DNA from: Shewanella aquimarina
GTDB lineage: Bacteria; Pseudomonadota; Gammaproteobacteria; Enterobacterales; Shewanellaceae
Direction: 5' to 3'
Assembly: GCF_023349185.1 (NCBI RefSeq)
Contig: NZ_JAKIKY010000001.1
Coordinates: 372,001-436,000 of the forward strand
DNA: 64,000 bases
Both the position numbers and the translations under genes were made by a program. Below are positions 45,801 through 52,800 of the stretch, in pieces. Below the pieces are notes generated by a model. The model was not told where the DNA came from. It saw only the letters and a list, made by a program, of their open reading frames with translations, and made no database searches. Numbering within the stretch: the stretch's first letter is position 1; each line of letters begins with the position of its first letter.

Positions 45801-47688
45801 CGGTCTCAACGAGGTCGGTATCAGTGTCGATGCCGGCGGCAAACTGTGCCGTCATCGGCTACAGCCGGGTGAAGCGACGATAAAAACCGCAGAATCCCAG
45901 CTAGATAGCTCAGATAAAATACTGGTGACCGGGGGCGCAAAAGGGGTGACCTTCGAATGTGCCCTGGCACTGGCTAAGCGTTGCCAGTCGCACTTTATCC
46001 TGGCCGGTCGCAGCGAACATATTAGCGCGAAGGATCTACCAGACTGGGCCCAGGGCAAGGCAATTGGCGAGCTTAAGCAGGCCGCAATCGCTCATCTACT
46101 CGCCAGCGGCGAGAAGCCGACGCCTAAACAGGTCGACGCTCTCATCTGGCCGGTAAAGAGTAGCCTTGAGATCCAGGCCGCCCTCAACGCCTTCGAGGCG
46201 GTGGGTGCATCGGCAGAGTATCTGGCGATGGATGTCAGCAAGGCCGAGGCGATCGAGCTGGCCCTAGGCACCATCAATCAGCTAACGCCAATTACAGGAC
46301 TCATCCATGGTGCGGGCGTACTGGCCGATAAACACATACAAGACAAAACCTTAGATGAGCTTGCGCGAGTCTACGGCACTAAGGTGGCCGGGCTTAAGGC
46401 GCTGCTGAGCGTGATCGATCCCGCCCAGCTCAAGCTGGTTGCCCTCTTCTCTTCGGCGGCGGGTTTCTATGGCAACACAGGCCAGAGTGACTACGCCATG
46501 GCCAACGAGATCCTTAACAAGGCGGCACTGCAACTGACTCAGATAAACGAGCAGACCAAGGTGATGAGCTTTAACTGGGGCCCCTGGGATGGCGGCATGG
46601 TCAATCCTGCGCTGAAGAAGATGTTTGTCGATCGCGGCGTCTATGTGATCCCACTGCAGGCGGGTGCCGAGCTGTTTGCCACCAAGTTGCTTGGCGACAG
46701 CGGCGTGCAGCTGCTAATCGGCAGCGACATGCAAGGCAACACAGCTAAAGCCGATGAGGCAAGCTCATTAAAAAAGCCTGATGCGGATGAGGTGTTCGTC
46801 GCACAGCATCCGCTGCCGCCTGTCACCTTAACGCGCCAGTTAACGCCCGCGACCATGGCCTTTGTCTCAGACCATGTGATCGGCGGTAACCCGGTATTAC
46901 CGACGGTTTGTGCTATCCAATGGATGCGTGAAGCCGCTCGGGCGCACATTGGCGCCCCGGTAAAGGTGCGCAGCTATAAGCTGCTCAAAGGCATTATTTT
47001 CGACACCGAAGCGCCGCAAACCTTAGTGCTTACGCTAACCCCTGAATATACCGGCGATAGCCTGACGGCCATTCAGGCCTTAATAAGCAGCGAGGGACGG
47101 CCGCAGTACCAGGCGAGCCTTTGTTTGATGGATAGCGAGGACTGCTCGGCGCCAATCAAGGCCTTCGAAGGGCAGTACAATGGCGAGGCGGTCACCGATG
47201 CCAGCACGCTCTACAGTGACGGCACCCTGTTTCATGGGCCAAGACTGCAGGGATTGGATAAGGTTGTGAAGTTCGATGAGCAGGGGCTTATCGCCTCTGT
47301 TAGCCTGCCCCTGGTGCGCGAAGCCGATTGCGGCGAGTTTGTACCTAGCCTAAGCAGCGCAGGCTGTCAGCCTTTTGCCGAAGATCTCTTGCTCCAAGCC
47401 ATGTTGGTCTGGGCAAGGCTCAGCTATGGGGCGGCCAGTTTGCCATCGGCCATCGAAGAGTTCATCAGTGTGCAGCCGATCCACGGCGGCGAAACCGGCT
47501 ATATTGAGCTGAACGTAGTCAAGAGCAATCGCAGAAGCCTGACGGCCGATGTGGCGCTTTATCATCAAGATGGCCGCCTGAGCGCCCTGATGAAAGGAGC
47601 CAGGATCACCATCAGCTCAACCCTCAATGCTGCCTTCGTACCACACGGTGCGCGCGGTGAAACGGCCAACGAGGAGGCGACGCAGTGA
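39823..47688 (+). CDS. pfaA: PfaA, EPA polyketide-type synthase (KS-MAT-5xACP-KR-DH-like)
   Basis: Multidomain synthase, 2621 aa. The ketosynthase has its Cys at 221 (DAACAGS) with EAHGTGT and GSVKSQIGHT His motifs; the malonyltransferase Ser is 693 (GHSFGE). A Glu/Val/Lys-rich coiled-coil-like linker spans about 985-1016. Five tandem ACPs carry phosphopantetheine Ser in LGIDS at about 1252, 1362, 1481, 1592 and 1701. The ketoreductase starts about 2030 (LVTGGAKGVTF; SAAGFYGN...Y). The C-terminal part has H2351 in HVIGGNPVLP and D2521 in DLLLQ, both PKS-dehydratase motifs. ACP number varies between species (5-9). It overlaps pfaB by 4 nt. Confidence 0.97.
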   Translation: MSQTETSKTSSDQRLNKRLKDMPIAIVGMASIFANSRYLNKFWDLICDKIDAITEVPDTHWQVDDYYDSNKSAPDKSYCKRGGFMPEVNFNPMEFGLPPNILELTDTSQLLSLIVAKEVLADAKLPSDYDRNKIGITLGVGGGQKISHSLNARLQYPVLKKVFKHSGISDADSEMLIKKFQDQYVHWEENSFPGSLGNVIAGRIANRFDLGGMNCVVDAACAGSLAAMRMALSELVDGRAEMMITGGVCTDNSPSMYMSFSKTPAFTTNETVQPFDIDSKGMMIGEGIGMVALKRLEDAERDGDRIYSVIKGIGASSDGKFKSIYAPRPEGQAKALKRAYDDAGFAPHTLGLMEAHGTGTAAGDVAEFNGLKSVFSEGCETTQHIALGSVKSQIGHTKSTAGTAGLIKAALALHHKVLPPTINVDQPNPKLDIANSPFYLNTETRPWLPRPDGTPRRAGISSFGFGGTNFHFVLEEYQSDHGRDLGEHTRFRQRAVPQSLLLSAADKTGLIATIRQLVADAEQQSLDALAAQHPLRALDANAPRLGLVASDTDSLKAQLNQALSRLEAGDEAHWSLPGGLHYRSSSLANPKVAALFAGQGAQYLNMGLELACHFPEMREQFVIADKVFASQDKTPLSQLVYPVPVFTTEERKAQEALLTNTANAQSAIGAISMGQYTLLKQAGFTPDMVAGHSFGELSALCAARVISLEDYYQLTFARGDAMASPSVESAEGADRGTMYAIITKTAEDLTRLEATLETFDGVKVANYNAPTQLVIAGPTDATTQAAKALSELGFKAIALPVSGAFHTPLVGHAQAPFAEAIDKVKFAKPALPVYANASGARYANVAKTIKSEFKQHMLQSVRFSEQLEAMYADGARVFVEFGPKNILQKLVENTLSDKLDTLCSISLNPNPKGDSDLQLRQGAMQLAVCGIALDEIDPYQAEPAQAEPVSPMNITLNATNYISPATLAKMEKSLNTGTITPQTRVQEKIVEVEKLVEVEKVVEKFVEVEKIVEKSIPAAQAPQANDSHGSVINTPAIQPLQTMAGDDALTALFAAQQQTAQLHQQFLTIPQQYGETVTQLMTAQAQMAAAGVAIPESLQRAMEQFHQHQAQTLQSHTQFLEMQAQSNQSALQLMGQGGQPLTPTVQAAQIATPVIQPQPRSAEAPAVQSAPVAASAPVMQQVQQAPQTPVVAAPVHTAEVQAPVPATPSTAAKSSADEIQKTMLEVVADKTGYPTEMLSLEMDMEADLGIDSVKRVEILGTVQDELPSLPELSPEDLAECRTLGEIVAYMESKLPAEGAHISEAAAGAMNSQQPTAQTQAGAGLSSSQVQQTMLTVVADKTGYPTEMLSLEMDMEADLGIDSIKRVEILGTVQDELPGLPELSPEDLAECRTLGEIVDYMNSKLSAAGAHISEAAAGATQQPAAGAIATEAQSAAAGLSSTGLSSELVQQTMLAVVADKTGYPTEMLSLEMDMEADLGIDSIKRVEILGTVQDELPSLPELSPEDLAECRTLGEIVSYMNSKLPAAGAHITETAAGATQQPAAGAVANQETTSLSSELVQQTMLAVVADKTGYPTEMLALEMDMEADLGIDSIKRVEILGTVQDELPGLPELSPEDLAECRTLSEIVAYMNSKLPAAGAHITETAAGATVSPEVQSSDATDSLSSTQVQQTMLSVVADKTGYPTEMLALEMDMEADLGIDSIKRVEILGTVQDELPGLPDLNPEDLAECRTLGEIVAYMNSKLSAAGAIVDTTSSQEQSASVTQVQAISAEPLVELPPHSEVALKKLEAAKPDAEGFAANATLVIRDDGHNAGVLAEKLSNKGLKVVVVRLPEGQPQSPLSSAIASWQPEGLAEQDVVQAIEGISADHGNIAGFVHLQPQQEANAVSGLQLTDAGFSHLSSAFLWAKHLQAPLSAQTGRRCFVTVSRIDGGFGYLDAKQLAKSELNQAALSGLTKTLSHEWPGIFCRALDLAPEMSAAQLGDALLAELMDSDSGLNEVGISVDAGGKLCRHRLQPGEATIKTAESQLDSSDKILVTGGAKGVTFECALALAKRCQSHFILAGRSEHISAKDLPDWAQGKAIGELKQAAIAHLLASGEKPTPKQVDALIWPVKSSLEIQAALNAFEAVGASAEYLAMDVSKAEAIELALGTINQLTPITGLIHGAGVLADKHIQDKTLDELARVYGTKVAGLKALLSVIDPAQLKLVALFSSAAGFYGNTGQSDYAMANEILNKAALQLTQINEQTKVMSFNWGPWDGGMVNPALKKMFVDRGVYVIPLQAGAELFATKLLGDSGVQLLIGSDMQGNTAKADEASSLKKPDADEVFVAQHPLPPVTLTRQLTPATMAFVSDHVIGGNPVLPTVCAIQWMREAARAHIGAPVKVRSYKLLKGIIFDTEAPQTLVLTLTPEYTGDSLTAIQALISSEGRPQYQASLCLMDSEDCSAPIKAFEGQYNGEAVTDASTLYSDGTLFHGPRLQGLDKVVKFDEQGLIASVSLPLVREADCGEFVPSLSSAGCQPFAEDLLLQAMLVWARLSYGAASLPSAIEEFISVQPIHGGETGYIELNVVKSNRRSLTADVALYHQDGRLSALMKGARITISSTLNAAFVPHGARGETANEEATQ
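43480..45060 (+). repeat. Five ~110-codon tandem ACP repeats within pfaA
   Basis: Units are spaced 110, 119, 111 and 109 codons apart. The core of each (VVADKTGYPTEML, MDMEADLGIDS, KRVEILGTVQDELP, PEDLAECRTL) is almost identical at protein level and highly similar in DNA. The linkers (Ala/Gln/Thr rich) differ. Such arrays can expand or shrink by recombination. Confidence 0.95.
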
Positions 47689-49835
47689 CCCAGGAGTTTG
47701 GCCAAAAGGTAAGCAATGCTAACGCTAACAGCGAAGGCGCTACCCCACTGCGGGTAGCCCTCTTGCTGTTGCCAAAAGATGCAGCCTTGCCCGATACCTT
47801 AGCCAATCAGCCAGTTCGGGAGCTGCAAGTTAACCAAATTGAGCCTAAGTTAACCGAGACTGAGCAGACTGAGAATAAGCTGGCTCAGACGCTAGAGCTG
47901 GCAGTGAGCTGGGTCACCGTAGGCGATCTGGTATGCCTGCATGGCGCCCAGCAAACATTGCTGCTGATGCCATCGCTCAAGGCGGCACAGCACAAGCTGC
48001 ACCCTCATGCTCATCTAGCGGCGCTGCAATATGGTCAAAGCCAGCGCAGTGCACTGCAAGGCGCGCTGGCACAGGCCAAACGCCAACCGGATAGTGTTCA
48101 GTGCAGAGCGCATATCAATGACATGAACAAGGGCTTCGACGCCTTGTGTCGCCTGATCGCTGATATTGCACAGCGAACCATTAGGCGTTCAGAGAGTCGG
48201 CGTCACTATTGGTTTACCGAGCCCTATCAAGGGCGAGTGGCGACGCTTACCCTGGAGAATACCCAGCCTCAGCAAGGGAAAGCGCAAACTCATCTGGCCA
48301 TGGTGCTGACACAGGGCACAGGCCGGCTCAAGGCGCGTTCGCTACTGTCGGCCAGCCAGCTGTTCTTTCTGCTACCCGGTAGCAGTGAAGCCGCGCTCAA
48401 CCAAGGTCTCTGGGCCCTGGCGGCGGCCTTGGATAAGCTCGCCTTATCACAGAACCAGCCCTTAGCGCGGGAGATGGCGATCATTGAACTGATGCAGCAA
48501 AATCTCGATGCCTTTGTCACCAGCGGCCCGACACGTTTTGTGATCTGTTTACAGGCCATAAGTATCGAGGCGCTTGGGCAGGAGATCACCGCCATGAGCC
48601 AGGCGCTGGCCAAGGTCTGTAAGGAGAAAGGGGAATACCGTACGCCATCGGGTAGCTATTTCAGCGCCGCGCCGCTGGGTCAGGCCAAGCTGGCCTTCGT
48701 TTATCCCGGCGTTGGCACCATCTACCCAGATATGCTGCATGAGCTGCACAGCTACTTTCCGGCCCTGTTTAGCCGCTTGCAGCAGCAAGGAGATCTCAAG
48801 GCGATGCTGCAGGCCGATATGATCTATCAAGAAGATAAGGCCGACACTCAGCAGATGCCTCTAAGCAAGATGGCCATTGCCGGTGTGGGCGCCAGCTACC
48901 TGCTGACCAAGCTCTTGGTGGATGAATTTGCAGTGCAGCCTCACTTTGCCCTGGGTTACTCCATGGGTGAAGCCGCCATGTGGGCCAGCCTGGATGTGTG
49001 GCAAGATCCCCATAGCTTGATCGATAAGACCCTGAGCGATCCCCTGTTTACCGAGGAGATCTCGGGTCCGCTCAAGGCGGTTCGTCGTCACTGGCAACTG
49101 TCAGACAAGGACCCTCTCGAATGGAACAGTTTTCTGGTGCGATGCCAAGGCGATGATATTCAGCCTTTACTGGAGCGTTACCCCAGAGTCTATCTTGCCA
49201 TCACTCAAGGGGATACCTGCGTGATCGCTGGCTGTCAGGCCAGTTGCCAGGCCCTGTTACAGGAACTGGGTAAGCGTGGCATAGCCGCCAACCGCGTCAC
49301 CGCCATGCATACGCCACCGGCCTTAAGCCTGCAGTCGCAGGTGCAGGCCTTCTATCGTCAGGTGATCATGAAAGAGGCCGCCGAGCATCCGGTCAAATTT
49401 ATCAGCGCCGCCAGCCTCATCGATGGCCAAGATGGCGCCGTCAACGAGACCCAGGCCCTCAGCGCCGAAGCGATCGCGACCTCGATAGCCAAGACCTTCT
49501 GTCATCGCCTCGATTTTGAGTCACTCATCCAGAGCGCAACCCATCAGGGGGCTGCGCTATTTGTCGAGGTTGGTGCCGACAGACAAAACTGCACTCTGAT
49601 AGATAAAATTCTAAAAGCCAGCGAGCCCCCCCACGTCAGCGTGCCGGTCAATGCCCGCGGCGCAAACGAGGTGATCACCCTGCTCAAAGCCTTGGGCACA
49701 CTGATCAGCCACAGAGTTCCCGTCAGCCTCACGGTGCTGCAACTGGGACTCAAGCGTGAACTGGCTAAGCTGCAACAACGCAGCGCTCAAGGTGAGCCAT
49801 CGCTCGCCAATCCCCTATTTCAAGAGGAAGTCTAA
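47685..49835 (+). CDS. pfaB: PfaB, acyltransferase of the EPA synthase
   Basis: A 716-aa protein with one recognisable acyltransferase domain in its second half: LAFVYPGVGTIYPDM (about residue 345), the nucleophile Ser426 in ALGYSMGEAAMWA, and FVEVGADRQNCTLIDKIL near the end. The N-terminal half resembles a degenerate ketosynthase fold and shows no active-site Cys. PfaB influences which product (EPA or DHA) is made in the family. The start is a GTG within the overlap GTGA with pfaA, and its TAA overlaps the pfaC ATG by 1 nt (TAATG). Confidence 0.94.
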   Translation: MTQEFGQKVSNANANSEGATPLRVALLLLPKDAALPDTLANQPVRELQVNQIEPKLTETEQTENKLAQTLELAVSWVTVGDLVCLHGAQQTLLLMPSLKAAQHKLHPHAHLAALQYGQSQRSALQGALAQAKRQPDSVQCRAHINDMNKGFDALCRLIADIAQRTIRRSESRRHYWFTEPYQGRVATLTLENTQPQQGKAQTHLAMVLTQGTGRLKARSLLSASQLFFLLPGSSEAALNQGLWALAAALDKLALSQNQPLAREMAIIELMQQNLDAFVTSGPTRFVICLQAISIEALGQEITAMSQALAKVCKEKGEYRTPSGSYFSAAPLGQAKLAFVYPGVGTIYPDMLHELHSYFPALFSRLQQQGDLKAMLQADMIYQEDKADTQQMPLSKMAIAGVGASYLLTKLLVDEFAVQPHFALGYSMGEAAMWASLDVWQDPHSLIDKTLSDPLFTEEISGPLKAVRRHWQLSDKDPLEWNSFLVRCQGDDIQPLLERYPRVYLAITQGDTCVIAGCQASCQALLQELGKRGIAANRVTAMHTPPALSLQSQVQAFYRQVIMKEAAEHPVKFISAASLIDGQDGAVNETQALSAEAIATSIAKTFCHRLDFESLIQSATHQGAALFVEVGADRQNCTLIDKILKASEPPHVSVPVNARGANEVITLLKALGTLISHRVPVSLTVLQLGLKRELAKLQQRSAQGEPSLANPLFQEEV

Positions 49836-52800
49836 TGCCTTCAAATGAAGCGCCTTCAGCCAAACAAGTGCCCCCAAAGACCCGAGGTCATGGCAAGATT
49901 GCCATCGTGGGTCTGGCAAACCTCTATCCGGACGCCAAGACCCCTAAGCAGTTTTGGCAGAACCTGCTCGACAAACGCGACTCTCGCTCACAATTAAGCG
50001 ACGAGAAGCTCGGCGCCCACTTGGACGATTATCGCGGCGAGCAGGGCGAGGCCGATCGCTTCTACTGCGACAAGGGCGGCTATATTCAGGATTTCCATTT
50101 CAATGCCTACGGCTACCAGCTGCCCCCCGAACAGCTGCAAGGGCTGGACGACAGCCTCTTGTGGGCCCTGGACACCAGCCGCAATGCCCTGCTCGATGCG
50201 GGTATCGAGCTGGACTCGCCCCTGCTGTCGCGCACAGGCATCATAATGGGCACCCTCTCGTTTCCAACGGCCAAGTCGAACGAGCTGTTTCTGCCCCTCT
50301 ATCATAAGGCGGTAGAGAAAGCGCTTAAGCAGAAGCTGGCCTGCCCAGACTTTCACCTAAGCCCCTTCAAGGCGCATCAGGGCAACCACACCCTGGACTG
50401 TGCCAATGGCGCCATCGCCCACAACGCCTCTAAGCTAGTGGCCGATGCCCTTGGGCTGGGCCGGGTCTCCCTGAGCCTGGACGCCGCCTGCGCCAGCTCT
50501 GTCTACTCCCTCAAACTGGCCTGCGATTATCTCAGCAGCGGTAAGGCGGATCTCATGTTGGCAGGCGCTGTGTCCGGCGCCGATCCCTTCTTCATCAACA
50601 TGGGCTTCTCCATCTTCCACGCCTATCCGGATCATGGTTTCTCCGCCCCCTTCGACAGCAACACCAAGGGGCTGTTTGCGGGGGAAGGCGCCGGTGTACT
50701 GGCACTGAAACGCCTGGAAGATGCCGAGCGCGATGGCGATAAGATCTATGCAGTCATTGCGGGCATAGGCCTGTCGAACGACGGCAAGGGGCAGTTTGTG
50801 CTCAGCCCCAACAGCAAGGGCCAGGTCAAGGCCTTCGAGCGCGCCTATCGCCAAAGTGGCTTAGCCCCCAAGCAGATAGAGGTGATCGAGTGTCACGCCA
50901 CTGGCACCCCGCTGGGGGACAAGGTAGAACTGGCCTCCATGGAGCAGTTCTTCGCACCTCATCTAGAGGATGCGAAGCCGCCGCTTATAGGCTCCGCCAA
51001 GTCTAACCTGGGCCACCTGCTGACCGCCGCCGGTATGCCGGGGATCATGAAGATGATCTTTGCCATGAATCAGGGTCAGTTGCCCCCAAGCATCAACCTC
51101 AGTGAGACAATCGCCTCACCAAACGGCCTGTTTGGCAGCCACACCCTGCCAAGGGAGGTCACCCCCTGGCCGGTTAAGGTCGAGAATACAGCTCGCCTGG
51201 CCGGGGTATCTGTATTTGGTTTCGGCGGCTGTAACGCCCACCTCTTGCTGGAATCCTATGAGCAGGCGGCCGACTCAGCCGCCAAGTCCGCGCCGCAACA
51301 GGCCCTAGCGAATCGAGAAGCAAGTACAGAAACCGCACCCACTCGGCCCGAGCTGATGATCAGCGGCCTCGCCGCCCACTTCGGCCCTCTTACCGACATT
51401 CAGGCCATGGATGCCTGCCTCAAAACAGGCCGCGATCCCGCCATCTCTCTGCCGGCAAGACGCTGGAAGGGACTGGATCAACATCCTGAGCTACTGGCCC
51501 AATTTGGCCTGAACCATGTGCCCCAGGGCGCCTACGTCGACAGCTTCGAGCTGGATTTCCTGCGCTTTAAGCTGCCGCCAAATGAAGATGATCGCCTCAT
51601 CGGCCAGCAGCTGATGCTGATGAAGGTCACCGACGAAGCGATTCACGACGCCGGGCTGCAAGCCGGGAAGAAAGTCGCCGTCCTGGTCGCCATGGAGACT
51701 GAGCTGGAACTGCATCAGTTCCGCGGCCGGGTCAACCTGCACACCCAGCTCAAGCAGAGTCTGGAAGCCATGGGCGCTACCCTGAGCGAGGCGCAATATC
51801 GCGAGCTCGAGGCCCTCACCATGGACAGCGTCCTCGACGCCGCCAAGCTCAACCAGTACACCAGCTTCATCGGTAACATCATGGCCTCGCGCATAGCCGC
51901 CCTGTGGGACTTCAGCGGCCCGGCCTTTACCATCTCGGCGGGTGAGCAATCTGTCGCCCGGGCCATAGATGTCGCCGAAAACATGATGCAACATGAACAG
52001 CTTGATGCCGTGGTGATCGCCGCGGTCGATCTCTGTGGCAGCCTAGAGCAGGTGATGCTGAAAAATGCTATCGCCCCCGTCGCCAGCCCGGCCAACCCCG
52101 AAGGCTGGCGACTGGCCGAGGGTGCCGGCGCCCTGGTGCTGGAAACCCAGGCGAGCCAAGACGCTCGTGGCGCCAAGGCCTATGGCCAGCTAACCGGCCT
52201 GCATTTTGGCGCCCAGTGCCAACTCGCCCGCCTTGGCGATCAGCTCCTGAGCCAGAGTATCAGAGCGCAAAACAAAAGCGGCACCACGGCCGAACAGGTC
52301 GGCCTCACCGATCTCAACGTCGCGCCTGGCAGCCAATACGGCGAACAACAGCTAATGGCCATGCTGCCGCTCCCCACGGCCAAACAGGTAGCAAGCAGTC
52401 GGCGACTCGGTCACAGCTTTGCTGCCGCCGGCATGAACAGCCTGATCACCACGCTGCTGACCATGGCCCATGAGAATGTGCGTCAGGCGATTTCGGTCAC
52501 TTGCAGCGAAGATCAGGCCGCGCTTATCCAGCTTAGCCAGAACCAGGCCCAGGCAAGCGCCCTGACCGAGCGTCTGGCCCAGCCGCTGCCGCAACCTGAG
52601 CGCCGCCTGATAAAACGGGTCAGCCTGGGCGGGCGGGATCTGGTGGAGCACATCATAGGGTCGCCCCTGAGTCAGCAGGCCGAGATACAGGCACAGCTGC
52701 AAAGCGGCCTGTTGCAAGACGCAGGGAGCTTAACAGGGAAGCCATCTCGGCATCAGCCGCCGCAAAAATTGATCAGCTACCTAGGCGAGAGTAACACCGC

